Below, piece after piece: positions 41,527-53,032 of a DNA stretch of 64,000 bases. The DNA comes from UBA8079 sp049601915 (GTDB lineage Bacteria > Pseudomonadota > Alphaproteobacteria > UBA6615). A program made the position numbers and the translations under genes. The stretch spans positions 1 through 64,000 of the forward strand of contig JBMYRB010000001.1 of NCBI GenBank assembly GCA_049601915.1, read 5' to 3'. How positions within the stretch are numbered: the stretch's first letter is position 1; each line of letters starts with the position of its first letter. The notes beneath the pieces were generated by a model that saw only the letters and a program-made list of their open reading frames with translations, was not told the DNA's origin and made no database searches.

Positions 41527-44500
41527 ATGGCCGAGACCGCCGTTAGCCTCGACGATAAATACGCCCTCGAATCGGGCCGCGTTTACCTCACCGGGACCCA
41601 GGCGCTGGTGCGGCTGCCGATGATCCAGCGCCAGCGCGATGTGGCGGCGGGGCTCGATACCGCGGCCTATGTAACGGGCTACCGCGGCTCGCCCCTCGGC
41701 GCACTCGATCAACAGATGGCCCGGGCCAAGCCGTTCCTCGAGCGGAACAACATCGTGTTTCGCGCCGGGGTCAATGAAGACATGGCGGCCACCGCCATCT
41801 GGGGCACCCAGCAGCTCAACCTGTATCCCGATGCCAAGCACCAGGGCATCTTCTCCATGTGGTACGGCAAGGGCCCGGGGGTGGACCGATCGGGCGACGT
41901 GTTCAAGCATGGCAACCTGGCTGGCACCTCGGCCCATGGCGGCGTGCTCCTGCTGGCCGGTGACGACCACACCTGCAAATCCTCCACGACGGCACATCAG
42001 TCGGAATTCGCCTTCGTCGACGCGATGATCCCGGTCCTGAACCCGGCCGGTGTGCAAGAATTTCTCGACCTCGGCATCTATGGCTGGGCAATGTCGCGCT
42101 TCTCGGGTTGCTGGGTCGCCTACAAGACCGTGGCCGAGACGGTCGACAGTTCCGCATCGGTGCATATCGACCCGGCGCGCGTCCAGATTTCCCTGCCGAC
42201 GGATGTCGCCATACCAGAAGGTGGCCTCAACATCCGCTGGCCGGACGAATTCCTGGTACAGGAAGAACGCCTCCACAGATACAAGCTGGATGCCGCGCGC
42301 GCCTTTGCGCGGGCAAACCGGCTCGACAAAACGGTCATCGACAGCCCGAAGAAACGCCTCGGCATCGTGACCACCGGCAAGAGCTATCTGGACGTGCGCC
42401 AGGCCCTCGACGATCTGGGCATCTCGGAAGAGATGGCGGTCGATGTGGGCATCAGCATCTACAAGGTCGCGATGCCATGGCCACTGGAGCGCGCGGGCGT
42501 GCGCGAATTCGCCGAGGGCATGGAAGAGATTCTGGTCGTCGAGGAAAAACGCGCGCTGATGGAAGATCAGCTCAAGGAACAGATGTATCACTGGCGCGCC
42601 GATGTGCGCCCGCGTGTCGTCGGCAAGTTCGACGAGGATGGCACATGGTTGCTCTCGTCTTCGGGTGAACTGAGCCCGGCGCAGATCGCCATGGTCATCG
42701 CCAAACGTCTCGGTCGCTGGCACAGCGACGGCAACATCGACGAACGCCTGTCCTTCCTTGAGCGCAAGGAGGCGTCGCTCGCCCAGCAGCCCCCGACCGC
42801 CAAACGCATACCGTATTTCTGCTCGGGCTGCCCTCACAACACATCCACGAAGGTCCCCGAGGGCAGCCGCGCGCTGGCCGGGATCGGCTGCCATTTCATG
42901 GCGCTGTGGATGGACCGGGACACCCAGACCTTCACCCATATGGGCGGCGAGGGCGTGACCTGGGTCGGCCAGGCGCCGTTCAGCAACGACGACCATGTCT
43001 TCGTCAATCTGGGCGACGGCACCTATTATCACTCCGGCTATATGGCGATCCGCCAGGCCGTCGCGGCCGATGTGAACATCACCTACAAGATCCTGTTCAA
43101 CGACGCGGTAGCTATGACCGGCGGCCAGCAGGTCGACGGCCCGCTCACGGTCCCCACGATCACGCGGCAGGTCGAGGCCGAGGGCGTCAAACGCATCGTC
43201 GTTGTCAGCGACGAGCCGGACAAGTATCCGACAGGCGCTCCCTTCGCCGACGGTGTCTCCATCCATCACCGCGACGAGCTGGACCAAGTGCAACGCGACC
43301 TGCGCGAGTTCCCCGGCGTGTCGGTGCTCGTCTACGACCAGACATGTGCTGCAGAAAAACGCCGTCGCCGGAAGCGCGGCACCTTCCCGGACCCGGCCAA
43401 GCGGGTGATGATCAACGAGGCCGTGTGCGAGGGTTGCGGCGACTGCTCAGTCAAATCCAACTGCCTGTCGGTGGTACCGGTCGAGACCGAATTCGGTCGC
43501 AAGCGAGCGATCGACCAGTCGAGCTGCAACAAGGACTTTTCTTGCGTCGACGGCTTCTGCCCGAGCTTCGTGACCGTCGAGGGGGGCCAGCTGCGCCGGC
43601 CGGACACGACCACCCCCGCCGGGGCCGATACGGCATTCGACGGCATCGAGTTGCCCGAACCGACCCTGCCAGACCTGAACGATCCCTACGGCATCCTCGT
43701 CACCGGCGTCGGCGGCACCGGCGTGGTGACCATCGGTGCCCTGCTTGGCATGGCCGCCCATATCGAGGGCCGTGGTGTCTCGGTGCTCGACATGACCGGG
43801 CTCGCTCAGAAGGGCGGTGCAGTCATCAGCCATGTGCGCATCGGCGAGAGCCCGGAAGACCTGCATGCCGTGCGGATCGCCGCGGGCAGTGCAGACCTCG
43901 TGCTGGGCTGCGACCTCGTGGTTGCCGCCGGGGCAGATGCGGTGGCCCGCATGCAACCCGGCCAGACCCACGCCGTGATCAACAGCCACGAGACGGTGAC
44001 CGGCGACTTCACCCGCGACCCGGACTTCAATATCGACGCCCCGGAGATGCGCCAGACCATCGAGGTCGCGGTGGGCGAAGCCGCCGTGGATTTCGTGGCC
44101 GGCACGCGTTACGCGACCGCCCTGCTCGGCGATTCGATCGCCACCAACCTCTTCATGCTCGGCTATGCTTGGCAGAAGGGGCTGATCCCGATCTCCGGCG
44201 CGGCCCTCGATCAAGCGTTCGAGCTGAACGCCGTGGCCGTGGACTTCAACCGGTCCGCCTTCCTGTGGGGCCGCCGGGCCGCGGTCGACGAAGCGCGGGT
44301 CGAACGGGCCGCCGAACCGGTGACACCGCTGCGCCTGCAGGCGCCCGACATCGCCACGACCCTGGAAGATGTGGTGGAGCGCCGCATTCGCTTCCTGACC
44401 GAATATCAGAACGAGGCCTATGCCCGGCGCTACAAGGATCTGGTGGTACGCGTGCAAAAGGCCGAAACAGACAAGGCCAAGGGCGCCGTCGGCCTCGCCG

Positions 44501-45021
44501 GCGCGGTGGCGCGTTACTATTACAAGCTGCTCGCCTACAAGGACGAGTATGAGGTGGCGCGGCTGTATACCGACGGCCAGTTTACCCGCAAGCTCCACGA
44601 CCAGTTCGAGGGCGACTACAAGCTGAAATTCCACATGGCACCGCCCCTGTTCGCCAAGCGCGACCCGGAGACGGGCGAGCTGCTCAAGCAGGAATTCGGC
44701 CCCTGGATGATGATTGCGTTCCGGGCCCTGGCGGGGATGAAGTTCCTGCGCGGCACGGCCTTCGATCCCTTCGGCCGCTCGGCCGAACGCAAGCAGGAAC
44801 GCGAGCTGATCGCCGACTATGAAAAGGTGATCGCGGACATCTGCGACGGGCTCAACCGGAACAACCATGACCTGGCCGTCGCGATCGCCTCGATCCCCGA
44901 ACATATCCGCGGCTACGGCCATGTGAAGGACGAGCATCTGGCCAAAGCCAAGGCCGAGGAGGACGCGCTGCTTCGCGCCTTCCACGACCCGAACGCACCC
45001 CAGGTCCAGGCGGCACAGTAA
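41527..45021 (+). CDS. Indolepyruvate ferredoxin oxidoreductase, fused alpha-beta
   Basis: The 1164-residue enzyme oxidatively decarboxylates aryl-pyruvates to aryl-acyl-CoA with reduction of an electron carrier. The N-terminal third resembles pyruvate-ferredoxin-oxidoreductase domain I (YVTGYRGSPLGALDQQM). The TPP-binding region is at about residues 440-560 (MGGEGVTWVGQAPF, NLGDGTYYHSGYMA). An iron-sulfur segment follows (INEAVCEGCGDCSVKSNCLS; CNKDFSCVDGFCPSF) and then the gamma domain (VTGVGGTGVVTIGALLGMAA). The length is typical for the fused proteobacterial form. Its TPP cofactor gives a loose link to the TPP-regulated importer in this window. Confidence 0.92.
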   Translation: MAETAVSLDDKYALESGRVYLTGTQALVRLPMIQRQRDVAAGLDTAAYVTGYRGSPLGALDQQMARAKPFLERNNIVFRAGVNEDMAATAIWGTQQLNLYPDAKHQGIFSMWYGKGPGVDRSGDVFKHGNLAGTSAHGGVLLLAGDDHTCKSSTTAHQSEFAFVDAMIPVLNPAGVQEFLDLGIYGWAMSRFSGCWVAYKTVAETVDSSASVHIDPARVQISLPTDVAIPEGGLNIRWPDEFLVQEERLHRYKLDAARAFARANRLDKTVIDSPKKRLGIVTTGKSYLDVRQALDDLGISEEMAVDVGISIYKVAMPWPLERAGVREFAEGMEEILVVEEKRALMEDQLKEQMYHWRADVRPRVVGKFDEDGTWLLSSSGELSPAQIAMVIAKRLGRWHSDGNIDERLSFLERKEASLAQQPPTAKRIPYFCSGCPHNTSTKVPEGSRALAGIGCHFMALWMDRDTQTFTHMGGEGVTWVGQAPFSNDDHVFVNLGDGTYYHSGYMAIRQAVAADVNITYKILFNDAVAMTGGQQVDGPLTVPTITRQVEAEGVKRIVVVSDEPDKYPTGAPFADGVSIHHRDELDQVQRDLREFPGVSVLVYDQTCAAEKRRRRKRGTFPDPAKRVMINEAVCEGCGDCSVKSNCLSVVPVETEFGRKRAIDQSSCNKDFSCVDGFCPSFVTVEGGQLRRPDTTTPAGADTAFDGIELPEPTLPDLNDPYGILVTGVGGTGVVTIGALLGMAAHIEGRGVSVLDMTGLAQKGGAVISHVRIGESPEDLHAVRIAAGSADLVLGCDLVVAAGADAVARMQPGQTHAVINSHETVTGDFTRDPDFNIDAPEMRQTIEVAVGEAAVDFVAGTRYATALLGDSIATNLFMLGYAWQKGLIPISGAALDQAFELNAVAVDFNRSAFLWGRRAAVDEARVERAAEPVTPLRLQAPDIATTLEDVVERRIRFLTEYQNEAYARRYKDLVVRVQKAETDKAKGAVGLAGAVARYYYKLLAYKDEYEVARLYTDGQFTRKLHDQFEGDYKLKFHMAPPLFAKRDPETGELLKQEFGPWMMIAFRALAGMKFLRGTAFDPFGRSAERKQERELIADYEKVIADICDGLNRNNHDLAVAIASIPEHIRGYGHVKDEHLAKAKAEEDALLRAFHDPNAPQVQAAQ

Positions 45022-45091
45022 CAACCGACCCAAATGCAGAAAGGCGCGGCTTGCGCCGGGCCCTTCCATTACTCATGTGACACGACGCGCG

Positions 45092-45250
45092 TCAGTCGTC
45101 GCCCACCGCCGCCGTCTCGGGCACCACGACCCCGGCAAACCGCAATTCATGGGTCAGCCCCATATACAGGCTGACGCACATGGCGATCAGTACCAGGGTA
45201 AACGGCAAGCCGATGGTAATCGGACGTTCACGGTGCCCTTGGCACCGAAT
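45092..45250 (-). pseudogene. Possible C-terminal remnant of a BCCT-type transporter
   Basis: On the minus strand a frame ending TGA at 45092 reads RPITIGLPFTLVLIAMCVSLYM followed by GLTHELRFAGVV. This hydrophobic end, a PF-LVL--MC-SLY-GL pattern, resembles the last helix of betaine/choline/carnitine transporters. Nothing upstream belongs to such a transporter. It may be a relic. The call rests on a short stretch. Confidence 0.35.
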
Positions 45251-45274
45251 CACCGGCGCCGAAACGGTGGCCGC

Positions 45275-45517
45275 CTAGAAGCCGATGGCGTTGCGGTAGA
45301 CCTCGAGCAGATGCTCCTGCTCCTGGCGTTCGGCCGGCTCGAGTTTCCGCAGGCGCACGATCTGGCGCATCGTCTTGGCATCGAACCCGGCCGATTTGGC
45401 CTCCGAATAGACCTCGCGGATGTCCGCGTTCAGGTTCGCGCGATCTTCCTCCAGCCGCTCGACCCGCTCGATAAAGCTACGCAGGCGATCGGCCGCAATT
45501 CCAACGGTGTCCGACAT
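45275..45517 (-). CDS. gapR: GapR-family DNA-binding protein (DUF2312)
   Basis: The 80-residue protein matches GapR, the small nucleoid protein of Caulobacter that binds overtwisted AT-rich DNA and assists topoisomerases. Visible marks are the N-terminal helix LRSFIERVERLEEDRANLN, the middle DIREVYSEAKSAGFDAKTMRQIVRLRKL (split by length) and the end EHLLEVYRNAIGF. It is a little shorter than usual (about 90). The ATG at 45517 is preferred over the TTG in front of it. Confidence 0.9.
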   Translation of the reverse strand: MSDTVGIAADRLRSFIERVERLEEDRANLNADIREVYSEAKSAGFDAKTMRQIVRLRKLEPAERQEQEHLLEVYRNAIGF

Positions 45518-45641
45518 CAAACTCTCTCCGAAAACGCATGGTGCCGCGCGTATCGGCGACGCCGACGCGTGTAGCCCAATCGCCGGTAAAAATGCAAAGG
45601 GCGCTTATCCGCCCCCTGTGCAAAACCCCGTCGGGCGCCGG

Positions 45642-46040
45642 TCAGCCGAGGCGCTTCTCGAACCAGATTTCGGCGTAGGGGTTATCGTTGTAGCGCTCGA
45701 TCTCCGAATAACCGCACCGGCGATAGAGTGCGTGGGCCTCGGACAGGGTGCCATTGGAATCCAGACGAACCAGGTCATGCCCCAGCGTCCGGGCGCGGGC
45801 TTCAAGCGCGACGAGGATGCGTTAACCGAGGCCCTGCCCGCGCAGCGAATAATCGACCCACATGCGCTTGATCTCGGCAAACCCGGAGCCCGGCCGCGCC
45901 GCCCGGGCCCGCGTCGAACCCGCCCTCGAAGCGGGCCTTCAGTTCGTCGAAATAGCGGTCCCGGCACCACAGGGCATCGGGATCGATGAGTGCCGCGTCA
46001 ACGATATCGACGGCGGCGGGTTCGTGGTTGCCAGTCAGTG
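45642..46040 (-). pseudogene. GNAT acetyltransferase with frameshift and in-frame TAA
   Basis: The first part (PDALWCRDRYFDELKARFEGG) lies in one frame and the acetyl-CoA-binding core (GFAEIKRMWVDYSLRGQGLG) in another, with a shift near 45905. Right after the pyrophosphate-binding RGQGLG there is a TAA at 45822-45824, and the frame then continues to 45642 with RILVALEARARTLGHDLVRL, EAHALYRRCGYSEIERYN and YAEIWFEKRLG. The start is unclear, since no ATG, GTG or TTG is seen after the DUF1244 stop. Two or more lesions make it a true pseudogene. Confidence 0.75.
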
Positions 46041-46337
46041 CCCGGCCTTTTCCTTCATCTTCGCGAGCTGCTCGGGCGTCGCCTCGGTCTGGTGCTTGTC
46101 CTTCCACTCGGCATAGGGCATGCCGTATACGAGCTCGCGTACCGCCTCATAGTCGATATCGACACCCTTGTCGTCGGCCGCGGCCTTGTACCATTTGGAC
46201 AGGCAGTTCCGGCAGAAGTCGGCGAGGTTCATCAGATCGATATTCTGGACTTCCGGATGGTCGCGCAGATGCTGCACCAGGGTGCGGAAGGCGGCTGCTT
46301 CCAGCTCGGTCTGGGTCTGGGTATCGAGGTCGGCCAT
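46035..46337 (-). CDS. DUF1244-family protein
   Basis: The 100-residue protein is a small conserved helical protein of proteobacteria: AAAFRTLVQHLRDHPEVQNID, MNLADFCRNCLSKWYKAAAD and EAVRELVYGMPYAEWKDKH. The role of the family is unknown. The CRNC pair and the constant core could bind a metal, which is speculation. GGGAG lies seven bases before the ATG. Confidence 0.88.
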   Translation of the reverse strand: MADLDTQTQTELEAAAFRTLVQHLRDHPEVQNIDLMNLADFCRNCLSKWYKAAADDKGVDIDYEAVRELVYGMPYAEWKDKHQTEATPEQLAKMKEKAGH

Positions 46338-46409
46338 GTTAGTCTCCCGTTCGGATGTCACGTTGCTGGCGATCAATATAGGACCACAAACCCGCGGCGC
46401 AACGCTGTG

Positions 46410-47125
46410 TGGCGCCCGATCAGTCGGGGTCGGCCGCGCGACGTCCCGCGCTGCGGCGCCGATGCAGCCCAGCGCCCCGACTCCCATCACCACGAAGGTC
46501 ACCAGTGCGGCCAAGGCACCCGTGTTGGTGTCACCGCTCAGGGTCAGCCGGAAAGGCGGGCGCTTTGTCGTGTTCGGCTCTCCTCCACCCAGAGTATCGC
46601 TGCGGCCGCGAGGACTGCGGATATCGACGCAGCGGCGATTGTGAATTCCCAGTCGATGCCGCCCAGCGCGTTGAACGGATGGGGCGCGGCGGAGCCGAGA
46701 GTGAGCCCACCGACGAGACCGCCAAGCATCAGACCCATATTGCCCCGCGCCCAGCTGGCGGCGAGCTTCAGGCCCACGGGATAAATCCCGGCCATACAGA
46801 CACCAGTCGCGAAGCGCAGCCCGATCACGGCGAACGAGGCCGGCTCAAAAGCAAGTATCAGCGCATTCGCAGCTGCCGCTGTCAGGGCCGATGCCATGAA
46901 GAATCGGCGCGGATCGAAGCGATCGGCCAAATTGAACAGGGCGCTGATGATGGTGCCGACCACGAAGCCAGCCTGCACGGAGCTGGTGAACAGGGAGGCG
47001 ATCATAGGCGGCAACCCGACGCTTTCACGCAAGGCCGGCACGACGGCAGAGGCGGAGACCCACAGCGCCATGGTGGCGACACTACAAAAAGCGATGATCC
47101 CGAGGGACCGAACACGAACCGACAA
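46410..47125 (-). pseudogene. MFS transporter, internally deleted
   Basis: The frame from 47125 (TTG) encodes six hydrophobic segments of an MFS carrier: MALWVSASAVVPALRESVGL, FTSSVQAGFVVGTIISALFN with the loop DRFDPRRFF, then GLRFATGVCMAGIYPVGLKL. It stops at 46544, around residue 193. Another frame directly after it reads TNTGALAALVTFVVMGVGAL and GCIGAAARDVARPTP, like a helix and loop from the second half of the same kind of protein. About 140 residues of the second half are missing. It cannot be a working carrier. Confidence 0.65.
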
Positions 47126-47226
47126 TCTTCCCCACTATGCCGCTTCTGGCGCTGGCGGAGAGACACTAATGCGATTCGAAGCTAAAGGCCCAATCAATGC
47201 CGCGTGTAAAAGCTCGACGTAGAACC

Positions 47227-48429
47227 CTAGCTGAGCGCGCCGCAGGCCCGCTGGATCCGCGTACAGGCGTCTTCTAGCTTTTCCGTCGCCGTCGCGTAGG
47301 AAATCCGGAAATGGGGCGACAGGCCGAATGCCTCGCCATGCACCACCGCGACACCTTCGGCGCCGAGCAGATATTTGGCCACGTCTTCGTCCGTGTTTAG
47401 GACATCGCCGTCGGGCGTCTTCTTGCCGAGCATGCCCGCCGCCGAGGGGTAGACGTAGAACGCACCTTCCGGGGTCGCGCATTCGATCCCGTGGGCCTGG
47501 TTCAGCATCGACACCACGAGATCGCGGCGTTCCTTAAACACCTTGTTGTGCTCGGTAATGAAATCCTGCGGCCCGCGCAGCGCCTCGACCGCCGCCCATT
47601 GGGAGATCGTCGAGGTCGAGGTCGTCGACTGGGAGGCGATCATATTCATCGCCTTGATCAGCTCCACGGCCCCCGCCGCATAGCCCACACGCCAACCGGT
47701 CATGCAATAGGCCTTAGACATGCCGTTCAGCGTCAGGGTGCGGTCATAGAGTTCCGGCACAACCTGGGCAATGGTCGTGAATTCGAAGTCGTCATAGATG
47801 ATCTTCTCATACATGTCGTCGGGCATGATCCAGACATGGGGATGGCGCAGCAACACCTCGGCCAGGGCCTTGAGTTCGTCGGCCGTGTAGGCCGCGCCCG
47901 ACGGGTTGCAGGGCGAGTTCATCATCAGCCACTTGGTTTTCGGCGTGATCGCCGCCTCGAGCGCCTCGGGCGTGATCTTGAAGCCGGTCTCCTGGGTGGT
48001 GTCGATCACCACCGGCACGCCCTCGCAGAGCAGGGAGATATCCGTGTAGGACACCCAGTAGGGTGCGGCCACGATCACTTCATCACCCGGGTTCAGGGTC
48101 GCGAACAGGGCGTTGTAGATGGTCTGTTTGCCACCGCAGCCGACATGAATCTGGCCGGGCTCATAGTCGAGTTCGTTGTCGGTCTTGAGCTTCTCGCAGA
48201 TCGCCTCGCGCAGCTCGGGAATGCCCGCGGGCGCAACATATTTGGTCTTGCCTTCGGCCATGGCGCGTGCGGCCGCGTCCTTGATGTTCTGGGGCGTATC
48301 GAAATCGGGTTCTCCCGCCGCAAGGCCGATCACGTCGCGTCCCTGGGCCTTGAGTTCCTGAGACAGGGTGTTGATCGCGATCGTCGGCGAGGGCTTGATA
48401 CTGCTCAAACGTTCGGCAAGGAGAGCCAT
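47227..48429 (-). CDS. aspC: Aspartate aminotransferase, class I (Ib subgroup)
   Basis: The 400-residue PLP enzyme transfers the amino group between aspartate and 2-oxoglutarate. Marks are LAAGEPDFDTPQNIKDAAARA, YVAPAGIPELREAI, MMNSPCNPSGAAYTADEL, the aspartate pair in MPDDMYEKIIYDDFEF and the Schiff-base lysine in LTLNGMSKAYCMTGWRVGYA. The subgroup with these words often accepts prephenate too. The next gene upstream is about 195 bases away on the same strand. Confidence 0.92.
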   Translation of the reverse strand: MALLAERLSSIKPSPTIAINTLSQELKAQGRDVIGLAAGEPDFDTPQNIKDAAARAMAEGKTKYVAPAGIPELREAICEKLKTDNELDYEPGQIHVGCGGKQTIYNALFATLNPGDEVIVAAPYWVSYTDISLLCEGVPVVIDTTQETGFKITPEALEAAITPKTKWLMMNSPCNPSGAAYTADELKALAEVLLRHPHVWIMPDDMYEKIIYDDFEFTTIAQVVPELYDRTLTLNGMSKAYCMTGWRVGYAAGAVELIKAMNMIASQSTTSTSTISQWAAVEALRGPQDFITEHNKVFKERRDLVVSMLNQAHGIECATPEGAFYVYPSAAGMLGKKTPDGDVLNTDEDVAKYLLGAEGVAVVHGEAFGLSPHFRISYATATEKLEDACTRIQRACGALS

Positions 48430-48624
48430 CGGATTGGGTCCGGTTCGGGGTTGTTTCGAGGATGTGGCCTGCGGGCGCAGAAACTAGTCCTCGTCCGGAT
48501 TCTGCGCAAGCCGATCTGTTCCAAACACCTGTGCGAAACTCATACCCCGGATACAGTTCGGCGCTGGACAAGCCCGCGCCGAACCTTTCACCCTGTTACC
48601 GCCAGAGTACTGGGGTTCTTGGGA

Positions 48625-48759
48625 CTATTCGGCGGCAGCCTGGTGTTGTTCGTTCTTGTGCCGCTTGCCACTTTCCCAGGTCAGCCAACCGGCCACGACA
48701 CTGAATGTCAACATGCCGGCAGCGACGATTCCCAGGACAAAGATGTTTTCGAGGGGCAT
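48625..48759 (-). CDS. Small single-helix membrane protein (44 residues), FNR-box controlled
   Basis: The 44-residue protein has one membrane helix (IFVLGIVAAGMLTFSVVAGW, about 6-25) followed by a basic and polar tail (ESGKRHKNEQHQ). The ribosome site AAGGAG lies seven bases before the ATG. A perfect FNR-type site lies 56 bases upstream, which suggests induction at low oxygen. Small proteins like this often stabilise respiratory complexes (CydX, CcoQ-type), though no such complex is encoded here. No homologue is recognised. Confidence 0.7.
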   Translation of the reverse strand: MPLENIFVLGIVAAGMLTFSVVAGWLTWESGKRHKNEQHQAAAE

Positions 48760-48814
48760 AGCGAAGCTCCTTGTTGAATTTCCAACAATCTGCCCGCACG
48801 CCAACCCAGTTTTA

Positions 48815-48828
48815 TTGATCTGGATCAA
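48815..48828. promoter_or_regulatory. FNR/ANR-type binding site
   Basis: TTGAT CTGG ATCAA is a perfect match to the FNR consensus TTGAT-N4-ATCAA. Its centre (48821.5) would sit 41.5 bases before a transcription start near 48780 for the small membrane protein on the minus strand, the class II activation position. It lies 66 bases before uvrB on the other strand and could affect that gene instead. Confidence 0.75.
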
Positions 48829-48893
48829 CTTCTCCACCGGGTTTGACTGCACCCCACTGGCCATCGCACGCCCGCGCGCCCTATATAGATGCC

Positions 48894-51158
<2,265 letters not shown>

Positions 51159-51171
51159 CGCGGCGGCGTCC

Positions 51172-51594
51172 CTACCCTTCTGTGGGTAGCGCTCCGATCT
51201 GCCGCAGCAGAGCCAGCCGGTCGCCCAGGACCCAGACTTTCGTGATTTTCCCGCAGGCCATGGTGAAAATGGCCACCCCAGCATATTCGATCCGCCGGCC
51301 CGTGGCGGCATGCTCGAACAGGGGACCGGCATGGGTGCCGGTTTAGGTCAGACGGGCGACCGCGCGGTCGTCGGTGGCGACGATATCGTCGATTCGGTTG
51401 TGGAAGTCTGAAAAGACGTCGCGGATAGTCTGCATGTAGCCCGCGAACCCGTCATGGCCGTGCACCTGCAGGCCGATGGAGCCGCGGAAATCGATGTCGG
51501 GATCAAGGATGTCGCGCATGGTCGCGTCGTCCCAACTGTTCCACATAACATTGAAGAAGGTCTCGACCAGGCACTTATTATCGGCGACTGACAT
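51172..51594 (-). pseudogene. SnoaL-like polyketide cyclase-fold protein with in-frame TAA
   Basis: The frame starts MSVADNKCLVETFFNVMWNS and shows the SnoaL fold: DPDIDFRGSIGLQVHGHDGF and DIVATDDRAVARLT. A TAA at 51343-51345 then interrupts it, and the same frame continues to a natural stop at 51172: TGTHAGPLFEHAATGRRIEY, AGVAIFTMACGKITKVWVLG and DRLALLRQIG. The full unit would be about 140 residues, a normal SnoaL length, and at the TAA position relatives usually have an aromatic residue. A single base change from TAC or TAT fits. Confidence 0.8.
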
Positions 51595-51605
51595 GGACGT
51601 CACCC

Positions 51606-52118
51606 CTACTTTTTCTTCCGCTTCATGAAGATGTCCGACATCCAGCTGCGGTAGTCGAGCCGCTCTTTGTATTTCTGGTGATAATCCTCGGCTTCCCAGA
51701 AGGTGGGGGCCGGCTGGATCGTGGTGACGATCGGGGCGTCATATTTGCCCGAAGCCTCCTTGGCCGCCTTCGAGACGCGCGCGGCATTCTCCTGATAGGG
51801 GTCATGGGTGAAGATTGCCGAGCGGTATTGGGTTCCCACATCCGGACCCTGACGGTTCATCTGGGTCGGGTCATGAATTTCCCAGAAGATGTCGAGCAGG
51901 ATCTCGTAGGTCACGACCGTGGGATCGAACTCCAGATGCACAACCTCGGCATGGCCTGTGTTCGTTTGGCAGACCTCTTCATAGGTCGGGTTTTTCTTGG
52001 TCCCGCCGGTGTAGCCGACCCATGAGTGATTCACGCCCTCGACCTGATCGAAGATGTGCTGGGGTTCCCAGAAGCAGCCCGCGCCGAAGGTCGCAAGCGC
52101 CGTGTACCGTCTGTTCAT
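51606..52118 (-). CDS. msrA: Peptide methionine sulfoxide reductase A
   Basis: The 170-residue enzyme reduces methionine-S-sulfoxide in proteins. The catalytic motif is ATFGAGCFWEPQHIFDQ, followed by VGYTGGTKKNPTYEEVC, GHAEVVHLEFDP and DVGTQYRSAIF, then the ending AEDYHQKY. The N-terminal extension is short, so the form is cytoplasmic. AGGAG lies seven bases before the ATG at 52118. It lies 11 bases ahead of the broken SnoaL gene. Confidence 0.95.
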   Translation of the reverse strand: MNRRYTALATFGAGCFWEPQHIFDQVEGVNHSWVGYTGGTKKNPTYEEVCQTNTGHAEVVHLEFDPTVVTYEILLDIFWEIHDPTQMNRQGPDVGTQYRSAIFTHDPYQENAARVSKAAKEASGKYDAPIVTTIQPAPTFWEAEDYHQKYKERLDYRSWMSDIFMKRKKK

Positions 52119-52144
52119 CGCGAAGCTCCTTTCGGGCAAATGAC

Positions 52145-52776
52145 CTAGGTTCCGGCCGGCGGCTCCGACAGGATAGCCACATGGCCGCCACTCATCAGCT
52201 CGATGCCCTCACCCTTGAGTGCGGCATAGGCCGCACGGTTCACTTCGAACCGGGCCTTGAAATAGCGCGAGCTGGGTACCCAGTAGCGCAGGCCGATAAT
52301 GATACCGCCATAACTGAAGTCGTGGATGCCAACCTGAGGTTCGCTGCCCTCGGCCATATCCGGATAGTCGGCGAGCGCCTGGGCGATCGCCGTGATGGCG
52401 ACTTCGGGGTCGCTGTCGGCGGCGATCACGATCTGGGACTCGACGATCCGGTGAGCGTCCGAATTGACCAGGATTTCCCCGACGACATTGCGGTTCGGAA
52501 TGGTGATTTTCTCCTGATCCTCACCGATGAGCGTGGTCGACGAGAGGTTCACCTCGTCGACGACTCCGCTGACACCCTGGACCAGAATCGTATCCCCGAC
52601 GGTGAAGGGCCGGGTCAGGATGATCACCAGGCCAGCGCCGTAATTCGAGACCGGCCCTGAATGGCGAAGGAAAGGCCAAGAGCGGCGGCACCACCGAGCG
52701 CGACGATCGCGAATTCGGCCGCGATCTCGATGATCGCACCCACAGTTTCGAGCTGGGCTTCGACTGTTTGTTCCAT
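52145..52776 (-). pseudogene. MscS-family mechanosensitive channel, truncated and frameshifted
   Basis: The frame from the ATG at 52776 reads EIAAEFAIVALGGAAALGLS and FAIQG, the end of the pore helix; the continuation GPVSNYGAGLVIILTRPFTV with GDTILVQGVSGVVDEVNLSS lies in another frame. One missing G in the run at 52655-52657 accounts for the shift. The first two membrane helices of MscS (about 60 residues) are also absent upstream. The beta and C-terminal domains are intact. With two defects it is unlikely to work. Confidence 0.75.
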
Positions 52777-52910
52777 GCTGCTTTCCCTGATTTTCCGGCC
52801 GAACTCTTTCGTCCTGGATATTTGCCCCCGAACCTATCGTCAAACAGACAAGCAAACCACCCGAAGAAAGAGTCAAAACCGGACGCCGACCGGCAGGAGT
52901 TTCTCCAACA

Positions 52911-52936
52911 AAGTTTATGTCAAACACGACAAACTT
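52911..52936. repeat. Short dyad in the divergent region before the CaCA antiporter
   Basis: AAGTTT (52911-52916) and AAACTT (52931-52936) are inverted copies, with a second small pair GTC/GAC between them. The position, in the 256-base gap between the mscS remnant and the antiporter gene, would suit an operator. The remaining gap has no gene. This is a weak call. Confidence 0.3.
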
Positions 52937-53032
52937 CTTGAAACGCGGGCGATAGATCGCGATGTACGCGCATACCACAACCCTCGCCAGTCCGTACGGC
53001 GTGATCGGGGCCTCGACCCCGGGAGATCAAAG

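Noticed and set aside
41356..43293. Long minus-strand frames opposite the indolepyruvate oxidoreductase gene
   Set aside because: Antisense shadows: the plus strand encodes a complete enzyme with iron-sulfur and TPP motifs.
45040..45070. Possible terminator after the indolepyruvate oxidoreductase gene (GGCGCGGCTTGCGCC)
   Set aside because: The stem is short and no T-run follows.
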